Shown here: positions 25,598-33,803 of the stretch, one piece after another | Layout of the letters: every line of letters begins with the position of its first letter | Position numbering within the stretch: the first letter of the stretch is position 1 | Assembly: GCA_963758555.1 (NCBI GenBank) | Contig: CAVWVW010000003.1 | Location: 310,001 to 374,000 of the forward strand | Direction of reading: 5' to 3' | DNA from: CAIUMH01 sp963758555 | Lineage (GTDB): Bacteria > Actinomycetota > Acidimicrobiia > Acidimicrobiales > RAAP-2 | Length of the DNA stretch: 64,000 bases | The notes under the pieces: model-generated | Seen by the model: only the letters and a program-made list of their open reading frames with translations | The model's database searches: none | What the model was told of the DNA's origin: nothing | Translations under genes and position numbers: made by a program

Positions 25598-26521
25598 GTG
25601 CCTGACGCTGTCTTGGCTGCCCTGGACTGCGGCACCAACTCCACCCGACTGCTCATCGAGACCGAGGGGGGCGAGGTTCTCGCTCGAGAGATGCGCATCA
25701 CGCGCCTTGGTCAAGGTGTCGATGCCACGGGTCGTCTGGCTGATGAGGCCGTCGAGCGGACGCTCGGCGTGCTCCGCAGCTTCCGGGCGCTCATGGATGA
25801 GGCTGGAGTGACCGAGGGGCGCCTTGTGGCGACCTCCGCTGCACGTGATGCGGCGAACGGACCCTCGTTCCTGGCCGAGGCATCGACGACGACGGGCGTC
25901 GCTGCCGAGATCCTCTCCGGAGACGAGGAGGGCGAGCTCTCCTACAACGGGGCAACAGCCGATCTTGAGCCGGCGATCGGCGATGACGTGGTGCTTGACA
26001 TCGGCGGGGGGTCGACCGAGCTGGTGCTGCGCAGAGGAGACACGCTCTTCGCTCACTCGATGCAGGTGGGCTGCGTGCGGGTGACCGAGCGCGTCCTGCT
26101 GAGCGATCCTCCACTCCGTGCTGAGCTTGAGACTGCTCGAGTGATGGTTGACGAGGCCCTCGATGGCGCTTTCGTGGCCATCCCCGCGCTCGAGGGGCTC
26201 CAAGCAGCGAGCCGGCTGATCGGGCTCGCGGGGACGGTCGCCACGCTGGTGATGGTCGACCGCACGCTCAGCGTCTACGACCGAAGCCTGGTGCACCACC
26301 ACTGGCTGACGCTCGACGCGATTCGCCACTGGCTCGACGTGCTCGCGGCTGAGCCGGCGGCTGCTCGAGCGCGCAGGCCAGGCATGGTGCCTGGACGAGA
26401 GGACGTCATCGTCGGTGGCCTGGTGGTGCTGGTCGCCACGTTGGAGCGCTTGGGACTCGACGGCTGCTTGAGCTCAGAGGCGGATATCCTCGACGGCCTC
26501 ATCTCCTCGCAGCGGCGCTAG
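25598..26521 (+). CDS. ppx: exopolyphosphatase / Ppx-GppA phosphatase
   Basis: Hydrolyses polyphosphate or the 5'-phosphate of pppGpp. The actin-like ATPase fold shows phosphate 1 LAALDCGTNSTRLLIE at the N-terminus, TSAARDAANG, phosphate 2 VLDIGGGSTELVLR and GLAGTVATLVM. It has 307 aa, the short form typical of actinobacterial Ppx1. GTG 25598 is chosen since the family motif begins within five residues; an upstream in-frame start would run through DUF501. A PPK2 is encoded at 55093. Confidence 0.93.
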   Translation: MPDAVLAALDCGTNSTRLLIETEGGEVLAREMRITRLGQGVDATGRLADEAVERTLGVLRSFRALMDEAGVTEGRLVATSAARDAANGPSFLAEASTTTGVAAEILSGDEEGELSYNGATADLEPAIGDDVVLDIGGGSTELVLRRGDTLFAHSMQVGCVRVTERVLLSDPPLRAELETARVMVDEALDGAFVAIPALEGLQAASRLIGLAGTVATLVMVDRTLSVYDRSLVHHHWLTLDAIRHWLDVLAAEPAAARARRPGMVPGREDVIVGGLVVLVATLERLGLDGCLSSEADILDGLISSQRR

Positions 26522-26591
26522 GCGGAGTTCTGGCGCGCGTCGTGCAACCCTGTCAGCATTCAGCAGTGTGGGCAGAGAGAGCAGGTTCCTG

Positions 26592-27215
26592 ATGCGATCG
26601 ACCCGACAGCCCTCGACTGGCACGCTGGTTCGGCACGGCCGGCGGGTGATGCTCAGGACCCTCACGGCGAGCGACTACGCCGAGTGGATCGAGATCAGGG
26701 AGCGCTGCCGAGATTGGCTGCTCAAGTGGGAGCCACGCCCGGCGGGCGCACCCTTCCCGCCTGAGGATCGCAACAGCTTTGTGGCTCGCTGTTCGCTCCG
26801 GGAGCGAGAGCGTCAGCTCGGGACGGGCTTTGGTTTCGGCATTTTCGCTGGCGGTCGCCTGGTCGGCGAGCTCACCTTGTCGTCGGTTCAGCGAGGACCG
26901 TTCCAGTGTGCCTACATCGGTTATTGGGTGGATCAAGCCCAAGCGGGTCGAGGCTACGTCCCCGAAGCGGTGGCCGTTGCTCTCGCCTTCGCCTTCGATG
27001 ACCTTGAGCTCCACCGGATCGAGATCTCGATCATCCCTCGCAACGATCGCTCGCATCGCGTCGTCGAGAAGCTGGGCATCCGCAAGGAAGGGGTCGCCCA
27101 GCGCTATCTCCAGATCGACGGCGTCTGGGAAGATCACACCCGTTACGCCATCACCTCCGAAGAGTGGGTCATCCGGCGCGACGAGCTCAGGGAAGCGTGG
27201 CTCGAGCCGGACTGA
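26592..27215 (+). CDS. GNAT acetyltransferase, RimJ/RimL type
   Basis: Probable N-terminal acetyltransferase of a ribosomal or other protein, about 207 aa. The fold begins VMLRTLTASDYAEWIEIRERC. The acetyl-CoA motif region is YWVDQAQAGRGYVPEAVAVA, followed by LELHRIEISIIPRNDRSHRV and LGIRKEGVAQRYLQIDG, as in RimJ. ATG 26592 is preferred to GTG 26568, which would add eight residues not seen in the family. It is convergent with the next gene. Confidence 0.85.
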   Translation: MRSTRQPSTGTLVRHGRRVMLRTLTASDYAEWIEIRERCRDWLLKWEPRPAGAPFPPEDRNSFVARCSLRERERQLGTGFGFGIFAGGRLVGELTLSSVQRGPFQCAYIGYWVDQAQAGRGYVPEAVAVALAFAFDDLELHRIEISIIPRNDRSHRVVEKLGIRKEGVAQRYLQIDGVWEDHTRYAITSEEWVIRRDELREAWLEPD

Positions 27216-27228
27216 CCGACGACGGCGC

Positions 27229-28227
27229 TCAGCGAAGTGCGGGGACGATGCGGCGCGCTCCGGCGACTTCGTCGTAGCTCACGGGCCGCACGACCCCTCC
27301 ACCGAGGACGGTGCGGAGGCGCTGGAGCGCGGGCGACGCCTCTGCGGGAACGTGGAGCGTGGCAAGCACGATGATCCGCCCGTCTGCAGTCGTCACCACG
27401 GGCGCTGCTTCGAGTGAGCTGTCGGCGCACCCAGCGCCGAGTCCCTCGTCGGCCCCAGGTTCAAGCGTCAAGCCGAGCAGCGCAGGCCGCTTCGAGGCTC
27501 GAAGACGCGCTCCTCCAAGGTCGCGGAGCATGGCGGCGGAGTGGCGCGCCACGTCAACGTGGCTGCCAGCCACGTCGCGCCAGGAGACAGGCACCTCGGC
27601 CACCTGCCATCCGAGGCTCCCAGCGTTGGAGAGCATCTCGACGTCGAAGGCGAACCCGTTGATCGTGGCGAAGTGAAAGAGGATCTTGGCGTGCGCGGTG
27701 CGAGCCGCTTTGAAGCCGCACTGGGTGTCTCGCATCTCGATCCTCGAGAGGGAGCGCACCAAGGCGTTGAAGGTCCTGCCTGCTCTCGTGCGGATGGTCG
27801 AGCCGTAATCGATGTGACCTCCGATGGCCCTGGTGCCGACAGCGACCGGTGCGCGCTCGAGCGCCTCGAGGAGCGCTGGCGCCTGACGGGGGTCGATGGC
27901 GAAGTCTGCGTCAGTGAAGAGGACTGAGGCCGTACGGGCAGCTCGAACGCCAGCGCGGATCGCCGCTCCCTTGCCGAGGTTGCAACCGAGTCGCAGGACC
28001 GCTCCATGAGGAAGGTCACCCGCCAGCTTCTCGGCGACCTCCGCCGTGGCGTCAGTGCTCCCGTCATCGATGAAGAGGATCTCTGTGCGCTCCAGATCGA
28101 TGCGACCTTCGTCGCTGGCGGTCCGAAGTCGCTCGACGCCCGCCGCCAGGCGGTCGGCCTCGTCGAAGGCCGGGATCAGAAAGGTGGTCTCGTGGCGAGG
28201 CACGCTGGACACTCTCTCACGACTCAC
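27229..28227 (-). CDS. family 2 glycosyltransferase, dolichol-phosphate mannosyltransferase-like
   Basis: Cytosolic-face GT2 of 332 aa that probably loads a sugar on polyprenyl phosphate. Nucleotide-sugar motifs are FLIPAFDEADRL, ILFIDDGSTDATAEV and VLFTDADFAIDP (DxD), and MRDTQCGFKAAR is typical of DPM1/GtrB-like enzymes. No C-terminal membrane helices are visible, but about 90 extra residues of unknown role follow the catalytic domain. The start is GTG 28227, though GTGs at 28212 or 28203 also fit. It is divergent from tRNA-Leu. Confidence 0.85.
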   Translation of the reverse strand: MSRERVSSVPRHETTFLIPAFDEADRLAAGVERLRTASDEGRIDLERTEILFIDDGSTDATAEVAEKLAGDLPHGAVLRLGCNLGKGAAIRAGVRAARTASVLFTDADFAIDPRQAPALLEALERAPVAVGTRAIGGHIDYGSTIRTRAGRTFNALVRSLSRIEMRDTQCGFKAARTAHAKILFHFATINGFAFDVEMLSNAGSLGWQVAEVPVSWRDVAGSHVDVARHSAAMLRDLGGARLRASKRPALLGLTLEPGADEGLGAGCADSSLEAAPVVTTADGRIIVLATLHVPAEASPALQRLRTVLGGGVVRPVSYDEVAGARRIVPALR

Positions 28228-28266
28228 CTGGGGACCTCATGCAGGTCCAGGTGAGCCCGGCGCTGG

Positions 28267-28295
28267 TTGACCGTGACTACGGTGCTTCGTAGCGT
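28267..28295 (+). promoter_or_regulatory. tRNA-Leu promoter
   Basis: TTGACC at 28267-28272, 17-nt spacer, TAGCGT at 28290-28295. The predicted start falls at about 28302, the mature 5' end of the tRNA. Confidence 0.65.
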
Positions 28296-28301
28296 TCGCT
28301 C

Positions 28302-28377
28302 GGGGGCGTAGCCCAACGGCAGAGGCAGGGCGCTTAAAACGCCCACAGTGAGGGTTCGAGTCCCTCCGCCCCCACCA
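28302..28377 (+). tRNA. tRNA with UAA anticodon (Leu), short variable loop
   Basis: Acceptor GGGGGCG pairs with CGCCCCC, the discriminator is A, and CCA is encoded at 28375-28377. The anticodon stem-loop GGGCG-CTTAAAA-CGCCC reads UAA, so it should decode UUA as Leu. T-arm GAGGG-TTCGAGT-CCCTC. Only 5 nt (ACAGT) separate the anticodon and T stems, whereas bacterial tRNA-Leu normally has a long class II variable arm. The structure is otherwise complete and its promoter is strong. Confidence 0.82.
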
Positions 28378-28458
28378 CCAGCTCAGAGTCACAGTTCGCT
28401 CCGGTGGTTGGCAGCCCTCGGCCGGTCGACTGCGCCCGACCGGGTGCTCGCCAGCAAC

Positions 28459-28464
28459 TAGGTT
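28459..28464 (+). promoter_or_regulatory. -10 box of leaderless gene 28473
   Basis: TAGGTT ends 8 nt before GTG 28473, which is the start that puts the membrane helix near residue 30. Confidence 0.45.
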
Positions 28465-28472
28465 TGTCGCCC

Positions 28473-29258
28473 GTGGCACAGAGCCAATCTGGCAAGTGGG
28501 TAAGCAGCGTCGGCTCGACCGGTGGCGGCAAGAACTATCGATCGCGCCGTCCCATGAACTTCTACGGGGTCATCGCCCTCATCGTGGTGCTGGGCTTGGG
28601 TTCCATCGTCTGGGCTCGCTATGAGTACCGCAACTCTGGAACCGCTGCCGCGTCAACCAACCTGCCCCCGGTGGCGGGCACCACGGTGTTCTCGGGACTC
28701 GGCATCGACGTCTGCGGCACGCTGCAGCCTTCGCTTCCAGCCACGACGAAGACGACAGGAGCGCTGCTGATCGGCGCAGAGGGCGTGGTCAAGGTCGCAC
28801 CGACGACCAAGGCCGAGGCGGGCATCCACGCCAACGCGCAGGCGATGGCCGCTGGCTACACCGGCATGGAGGCGACGTCGAGCACGCTCAAGGTGCCAGC
28901 GACCACCACGTCGAGCGCCGTCGATCTCAAGAACGGTGACGCTTGCCCATCAGGCACGCGCGACGCTGGCCAGAAGGGCGTCGTCGTGGTCAGCTACTGG
29001 TCCAACTTCGCGTCAAAGAGCCCGACGCTGACGAGCAACCCGGCTGCGGTCCGCCTGACGGAGAACTCACTGGTGACCTTGGCTTTCCTGCCCTCTGGCT
29101 CCAAGCCGCAGAAACCGTCGCAGACCACGATCAACGCCATGCTCACGGCAGCGCAATCGGGATCCACGACGCCGACGACCGCCGGCACGACCGGCACGAC
29201 GACGACGGTTCCTGTGACGACCACCACGTCAGCTGCCACCACGACGACGGGCAAGTAA
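28473..29258 (+). CDS. membrane-anchored Thr-rich exported protein of unknown function
   Basis: A 261-aa protein: a polar Ser/Gly/Lys N-terminus of about 30 residues, a helix (FYGVIALIVVLGLGSIVWA), then an outside domain. The domain opens GTTVFSGLGIDVCGTLQP and holds two Cys (DVCG, DACPSG) that may form a disulfide. It ends in a tail of Thr, Ala and Gly with TTTT runs. I recognise no named family; it resembles proteins that precede the sugar-nucleotide genes in this class. GTG 28473 is chosen from the -10 spacing; an in-frame start 69 nt upstream is rejected. Confidence 0.7.
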   Translation: MAQSQSGKWVSSVGSTGGGKNYRSRRPMNFYGVIALIVVLGLGSIVWARYEYRNSGTAAASTNLPPVAGTTVFSGLGIDVCGTLQPSLPATTKTTGALLIGAEGVVKVAPTTKAEAGIHANAQAMAAGYTGMEATSSTLKVPATTTSSAVDLKNGDACPSGTRDAGQKGVVVVSYWSNFASKSPTLTSNPAAVRLTENSLVTLAFLPSGSKPQKPSQTTINAMLTAAQSGSTTPTTAGTTGTTTTVPVTTTTSAATTTTGK

Positions 29259-29262
29259 CGAC

Positions 29263-30285
29263 GTGCAGGCAGTGGTCCTTGTCGGCGGCGAGGGAACCAG
29301 GCTGCGACCGCTCACGCTCAGCGCACCGAAGCAGATGCTGCCGATCATGGGCGTGGCGATGCTCGAGGGTGTCTTGGGCCAGCTCGCGCTTCACGGCGTG
29401 GACGAGGCGGTCCTCTCCCTCGGCTACCTCCCGGATCGCTTCTTGGAGGCGTACCCAGACGGCCGTTGCGCCGGCGTCCGTCTTCACTACGCCGTCGAGC
29501 CCACCCCCCTCGACACGGCCGGAGCGGTTCGCTTCGCGCTCGAAGAGCTCGAGCTCCAAGGCACCTTCCTCGTGGCGAATGGCGACGTGCTCACCGACCT
29601 CGACGTGACGGCACTCGTGGGGTTTCACAAGCGCCACGGTGCTGAGGGCACCATCGCCCTCCACCCCGTCGATGACCCTTCTCGCTTCGGCGTGGTCCCG
29701 ACCGATGGGGACGGCCGGGTGCTCGCCTTCGTGGAGAAGCCTCCACGCGACGAGGCGCCGACCAACCTCATCAATGCGGGGACCTATGTCTTCGAACCGT
29801 CCTTCATCGAGCGCGTCCCACTCGGCGAGCGCGTCTCCCTCGAGCGGGTAACCTTCCCCGAGATGGTCGCGGACGGCAGCCTCTTCGCCCTTGCGGATGA
29901 TCGCTACTGGCTCGACACTGGTACGCCTGAGGCCTTCCTCCAGGCCCACCAAGACATCTTGACGGGCCAGCGCAGCCCCAGCTTCGTGCCGTACCCCGTC
30001 CGTGGCGGGAACTGCTTGGCGACTGGCTCCACCGTCGAGGTTGGCGCCAAGGTGTCAGGGACCATGGTCGACGTGGGATGTCGCGTCTCGTCTGGGGCGC
30101 TCGTCGAGGACTCGGTGCTGCTTCCCGGAGCCGTCGTCGAGGAGGGGGCCGTCGTGATCGGCTCGATCCTCGGTCCAGGCTCGTCGGTGGGTGCCGGCGC
30201 GGTGCTTCGACCCACCACTGTGCTCGGCGCCTCGGCTCGCGTGGCACCCCACAGCGAGATCATCGACGGACGGGTCGAGGCCTGA
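29263..30285 (+). CDS. sugar-1-phosphate nucleotidyltransferase, mannose-1-phosphate guanylyltransferase-like
   Basis: Makes a nucleotide sugar, most likely GDP-mannose, for glycans. The catalytic N-terminal domain has VLVGGEGTRLRPLTLSAPK (GxGxRL..PK), PLDTAGAVRFAL, LVANGDVLTDLD and YWLDTGTPEAFLQAHQD. The C-terminal part is a left-handed beta-helix of hexapeptide repeats (VEVGAKVSGTMVDVG, VVIGSILGPGSSVGAG). Its 340 aa matches the ManB/ManC-type enzymes of actinobacteria (360 aa). GTG start; the 3' end overlaps the epimerase ATG. Confidence 0.88.
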   Translation: MQAVVLVGGEGTRLRPLTLSAPKQMLPIMGVAMLEGVLGQLALHGVDEAVLSLGYLPDRFLEAYPDGRCAGVRLHYAVEPTPLDTAGAVRFALEELELQGTFLVANGDVLTDLDVTALVGFHKRHGAEGTIALHPVDDPSRFGVVPTDGDGRVLAFVEKPPRDEAPTNLINAGTYVFEPSFIERVPLGERVSLERVTFPEMVADGSLFALADDRYWLDTGTPEAFLQAHQDILTGQRSPSFVPYPVRGGNCLATGSTVEVGAKVSGTMVDVGCRVSSGALVEDSVLLPGAVVEEGAVVIGSILGPGSSVGAGAVLRPTTVLGASARVAPHSEIIDGRVEA

Positions 30286-31235
30286 TGCGCTGCTTGGTCA
30301 CCGGTGGCGCTGGTTTCATTGGCTCAACGCTCGTCGATCGTCTGCTCTCGGAGGGCCACGAGATTGACGTCGTCGACAACCTCTCCTCCGGTCGCCTGTC
30401 CAACCTGACTGATGCTCGAGCCACCGGTCGGCTGAGCTTCCACCAGCTCGACATCCGAAGCGATGACGTGGTCACCCTGCTGGCTCGGCGCCAGCCTGAG
30501 GTCATCTTCCATCTCGCCGCACAGGCAGACGTGCGGGTCTCGGTCGCTGATCCAGGCTTCGACGCCTCGGTCAACGTGCTCGGCTCGATCAACGTCCTCG
30601 AAGGAGCTCGGCAAGCCGGGACTGCTCGGATCGTGGCTGCTGCCTCGGGCGGCACACTCTATGGCGAGCCTGACGCTGCTGACATTCCCACCATGGAGTC
30701 GGTGGCCCATCGACCGCTCTCGCCCTACGGCGTGTCGAAGAAGGCGATGATCGACTACCTCGTCGCGTATCGAGAGCTCCACGGCATCGAGTTCGTCGCG
30801 CTCGCTCTCGGCAACGTCTACGGGCCGCGCCAAGATCCCCACGGTGAGGCGGGCGTGGTCGCCATCTTCGCCGAGCGCCTCCTGACGGAGGCACCCGTGA
30901 CCATCTTTGGAACGGGGGAGCAGACGCGAGACTTCGTCTACGTCGACGACGTCGTCGACGCCTTCGTGCGCGCCTCGACTCGAAGCGGTGGGCTCGTCAT
31001 CAACATCGGAACCGGAGAAGAGCTCTCGGTCAATGACCTCTACGCCACCATGGCCGAGGCGGCGGGTTCGACGGAGGCGCCGCTCCACGCCGAGGCTCGA
31101 TCCGGGGAGCTGTTTCGCTCGTGCCTTGACGTCGATCGGGCCAAGATGCAGCTGGGGTGGTCGTCGTGGACCACGTTCGCCGATGGCGCTCGTGCCACGT
31201 TGGCCTCTGTCGCTGCACAGCTCGGCGAGGGCTAG
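30285..31235 (+). CDS. NAD-dependent epimerase/dehydratase (UDP-glucose 4-epimerase-like)
   Basis: Extended short-chain dehydrogenase of 316 aa acting on a nucleotide sugar. NAD-binding GGAGFIGSTL is at the N-terminus, followed by VVDNLSSGR, LAAQADVRVSV, the catalytic Y-x-x-x-K in SPYGVSKKAM, NVYGPRQDP and DFVYVDDVVDAF. The exact substrate cannot be told. ATG 30285 overlaps the upstream stop (TGATG). The stop shares CTAG with the convergent cofE stop. Confidence 0.9.
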   Translation: MRCLVTGGAGFIGSTLVDRLLSEGHEIDVVDNLSSGRLSNLTDARATGRLSFHQLDIRSDDVVTLLARRQPEVIFHLAAQADVRVSVADPGFDASVNVLGSINVLEGARQAGTARIVAAASGGTLYGEPDAADIPTMESVAHRPLSPYGVSKKAMIDYLVAYRELHGIEFVALALGNVYGPRQDPHGEAGVVAIFAERLLTEAPVTIFGTGEQTRDFVYVDDVVDAFVRASTRSGGLVINIGTGEELSVNDLYATMAEAAGSTEAPLHAEARSGELFRSCLDVDRAKMQLGWSSWTTFADGARATLASVAAQLGEG

Positions 31236-31960
31236 CGGAACAGGTCGTCGTCAGCTCGGCGCACGATCGAGTCAAGGACTGACCCGACGCCGAACCACTC
31301 GTCGGGACAGCCTCGGACGATCGCTGCCGGGGCCCGAGCGGCCTTGCCCATCACCAGATCAGCAGCCCCGGCGAGCTCGTCAGCCACGCAGATCTGTGTG
31401 GCTTGCATGGTCCGCCCCATCGCATCGGGCGTTCCTCGCAGATCGAGGATCGGCGTGAGCCCAGCGGCTCCGATCGCCACGTCGGTGACGCCCTCGCGCC
31501 ACGTCCGACCAAAGGTGTCGGAGATCACGACCGCCACCTCGACGCCGAGGGAGCGCTTGAGATCGGCCCGAAGCCTGCGTGCCGAGCGATCGGGTTCGAG
31601 AGGCAAGAGCGCGGCGACGCCGTCCTCGACGTTCGACAGGTCGATCCCGGCGTTCGCACAGACGAAGCCATGGGAGGTCTCGGTAATCAGGAGGGATCCT
31701 CGACGGCGGAGCACCCGCACCGACTCCGCCTCGATCAGGGCCACCTTTGCCGCTTCATCGGCGTGATCGAGGCTGACCAAGCGACCCTCGGCCTTGGAGA
31801 CGACCTTCTGGGTGACCACCAGCACGTCGCCGTCGCGGAGAGCTCGATCGCCTGCCGAGGGACCTAGGGCGTCGGCTAGGCACTGGGCGAGGTCCGTCTC
31901 TGGTGTCACCTCAGCAATGCCCTCGATGGCAAAGATGGACAAGCTGGGCGTCTCAGCCAT
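31232..31960 (-). CDS. cofE: coenzyme F420-0:L-glutamate ligase
   Basis: Adds glutamates to F420-0, the last steps of coenzyme F420 synthesis. Family motifs are VVTQKVVSKAEGR, ETSHGFVCANAGIDLSNVE, VVISDTFGRTWREGVTDVAIG and the C-terminal ADLVMGKA. It is 242 aa, the stand-alone CofE form, without the nitroreductase-like C-terminal domain of mycobacterial FbiB. ATG 31960 is 8 nt inside cofD; a start at 31993 would run deeper into cofD. It forms a two-gene operon with cofD. Confidence 0.94.
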   Translation of the reverse strand: MAETPSLSIFAIEGIAEVTPETDLAQCLADALGPSAGDRALRDGDVLVVTQKVVSKAEGRLVSLDHADEAAKVALIEAESVRVLRRRGSLLITETSHGFVCANAGIDLSNVEDGVAALLPLEPDRSARRLRADLKRSLGVEVAVVISDTFGRTWREGVTDVAIGAAGLTPILDLRGTPDAMGRTMQATQICVADELAGAADLVMGKAARAPAAIVRGCPDEWFGVGSVLDSIVRRADDDLFR

Positions 31961-32873
31961 CGAGGACCACCTTGGCGAGGTGAGGCGCTGCACCGGGATC
32001 GCTCATGATCGTGTTCGTCACCAGGCACGAGAGACCTTCGGCGCGCACGAGAGGGGCGGAGGCTCTGTCGAGCTCATCGATGACGAGCGTTCCTGCGACG
32101 TCCCGATAGAGCCGGGCGATCCCGAGGGGGCTCGGATCGTGCCCGAGCTCGAGGAGCAGCCGATCGGCGGGGCCTTTGAGGGCCTTGCCTCGGATCAGCG
32201 GCGAGACGGCGACCACCTCTGCTCGCCGCCGTTCAAGCACGCGACGAACGCCGGGGACCGCCAAGATCGGAGCGATCGAGATGAGCGGGTTGGAGGGGCT
32301 GATCACGATCCGCTCTGCTTCTTCGAGCGCTTCGAGCACCCCAGGAGCCGGCGATGCTGCCGCGGCACCGTCAAAGGTGATCTGGGTGATCGTCACGTCG
32401 TGTCGGTACCGAACGAAGTAGTCCTGGAAGCTGAGTCGCCCGTGCTCGACGGACTCGAACGCGGTCGCCACCGGGTCTTCGCTCATGGGCAGGAGCGAGA
32501 CGTCGACGCCGAGGGAAGCGCCGAGCTCGGCGGTCACCTGCCGCAGGGTCGCCCCGTCAGCAAGGCGCTGGGAGCGATAGAGGTGCGTGGCGAGATCTCG
32601 ATCGCCCAGGCGGAACCAGGACTCGCCGCCGAGCTGCTCGAGCTCCTCCATGACCCTCCAGGTCTCGCCCTTGAGACCCCAGCCGGTGGTCTCGTTGTTG
32701 AGTCCAGCCAGCGTGTAGCTGATCGTGTCGAGATCAGGGCAGATGCGCAAGCCATGGAGCGTGAGGTCGTCGCCCGTGTTGACGACGCCCGTGATCGACG
32801 ACGGCTCTGCTACCTCGCGGAGGGCCAGGAGCATCCGAGCAGCGCCGACGCCGCCGCAGAGAACCGTGATCAT
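31953..32873 (-). CDS. cofD: 2-phospho-L-lactate (or enolpyruvyl) transferase CofD/FbiA
   Basis: Joins the lactyl or enolpyruvyl side chain to Fo in F420 synthesis. N-terminal ITVLCGGVGAARMLLAL, VVNTGDDLTLHGLRICPDLDT, LGDRDLATHLYRSQRLADG, and VISPSNPLISIAPIL. 306 aa, normal length. A TAGCAT box ends 6 nt before the ATG, so the message is probably leaderless. It is divergent from the serine hydrolase with only 41 bp between start codons. Confidence 0.95.
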   Translation of the reverse strand: MITVLCGGVGAARMLLALREVAEPSSITGVVNTGDDLTLHGLRICPDLDTISYTLAGLNNETTGWGLKGETWRVMEELEQLGGESWFRLGDRDLATHLYRSQRLADGATLRQVTAELGASLGVDVSLLPMSEDPVATAFESVEHGRLSFQDYFVRYRHDVTITQITFDGAAAASPAPGVLEALEEAERIVISPSNPLISIAPILAVPGVRRVLERRRAEVVAVSPLIRGKALKGPADRLLLELGHDPSPLGIARLYRDVAGTLVIDELDRASAPLVRAEGLSCLVTNTIMSDPGAAPHLAKVVLDG

Positions 32874-32879
32874 TGCTCG

Positions 32880-32885
32880 ATGCTA
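32880..32885 (-). promoter_or_regulatory. -10 box of leaderless cofDE promoter
   Basis: TAGCAT on the minus strand, 6 nt before ATG 32873. It sits where the -35 region of the divergent promoter would fall, so the two promoters may compete. Confidence 0.5.
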
Positions 32886-32901
32886 CGTGGGTCCCGATAA
32901 G

Positions 32902-32907
32902 TAGGCT
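32902..32907 (+). promoter_or_regulatory. -10 box of leaderless serine hydrolase promoter
   Basis: TAGGCT ends 7 nt before GTG 32915, on the plus strand of the same 41-bp divergent region. Confidence 0.5.
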
Positions 32908-32914
32908 GCGTGCC

Positions 32915-33745
32915 GTGGCTGCGTCTGATCTGCTCGCTGAGTGGCCAGGCGCGTCCCGAGGCGCGGTGATCGTCCTGCGAGACCCAGAGGGCGACTTCGA
33001 GCTTCGACCCCTCGGCGAGCTCGACACTCCACACGCCTGGGCGTCGGTGACCAAGGTGGCTGTCGGTCTTGGGGTGCTGATCGCCGTTGACGAGGGGCTC
33101 ATCGCACTCGACGACGACCTGGGTCCTCCAGGCTCGACCGTGCGCCATCTGCTCTCGCATGCGTCAGGGTTGGGTCCCGACCGTGAGGTGGCACTCAACG
33201 CACCAGAGAGGAATCGGATCTACTCAAACGCCGGCTTCGACCTCCTCGGTGAGCACCTCGCTCGGAGGAGCGGGCGGCCGCTCGACGACTACGTGCGCCA
33301 CGAGGTGCTCGATCCCTTGGGCATGGAGCGGACCACCCTCTCGGGCGGTGCTGCAGCAGGGATGGTGGGACCGCTCCGTGACCTTGTCGCCTTGCTGATC
33401 GAGGTCATGGAGCCGACCCTGGTCTCCACCTCGCTGGCGGCCGAGATGCGGACGATCCAGTATCCCGCCTTGGCCGGTGTCCTGCCCGGCTTTGGCCGAT
33501 TCGACCCCTGTCCCTGGGGCCTCAGCCTCGAGGTCAAGGGGACCAAGGAGCCTCATTGGACCGGGAGCCTCTGGGACCCGGGCAGCGTCGGGCATTTCGG
33601 ACAGGCGGGAGGCTTCTTGGTGACCACCGGGACAAGAGATCTCGGTGCGGTCAGTCTCGGTGACGCTCCCTTTGGCCCGTGGGCAGCGACGGCGTGGCCA
33701 GCGTTCTTAGACGCCGCTGCACGCGAGGCGGCGGCGTCGAGATGA
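32915..33745 (+). CDS. serine hydrolase, beta-lactamase class C/penicillin-binding-like
   Basis: A 276-aa protein of the beta-lactamase/transpeptidase-like superfamily. The catalytic S-x-x-K is SVTK in WASVTKVAVGLG, the second motif is Y-S-N in RIYSNAGFDLL, LLSHASGLG is typical of the esterase EstB branch, and the third motif is H-F-G in GHFGQAGGF. No signal peptide is visible, so it may be a cytosolic esterase or amidase rather than a cell-wall enzyme. GTG 32915 is chosen from the promoter; 32873 would overlap cofD's start. It has a TTA codon near its 3' end (TTC-TTA-GAC). Confidence 0.82.
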   Translation: MAASDLLAEWPGASRGAVIVLRDPEGDFELRPLGELDTPHAWASVTKVAVGLGVLIAVDEGLIALDDDLGPPGSTVRHLLSHASGLGPDREVALNAPERNRIYSNAGFDLLGEHLARRSGRPLDDYVRHEVLDPLGMERTTLSGGAAAGMVGPLRDLVALLIEVMEPTLVSTSLAAEMRTIQYPALAGVLPGFGRFDPCPWGLSLEVKGTKEPHWTGSLWDPGSVGHFGQAGGFLVTTGTRDLGAVSLGDAPFGPWAATAWPAFLDAAAREAAASR

Positions 33746-33803
33746 CCAAGCGAAGCGCGCGACGAGGCCAGGCCGCCCCAGCTCACTGTGCGATGCTCAC
33801 CTG

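Noticed and set aside
30078..30284. N-terminal extension of the epimerase at 30285
   Set aside because: It lies in the hexapeptide region of the upstream gene and reads as Arg/Gly-rich shadow sequence. TGATG overlap supports 30285.
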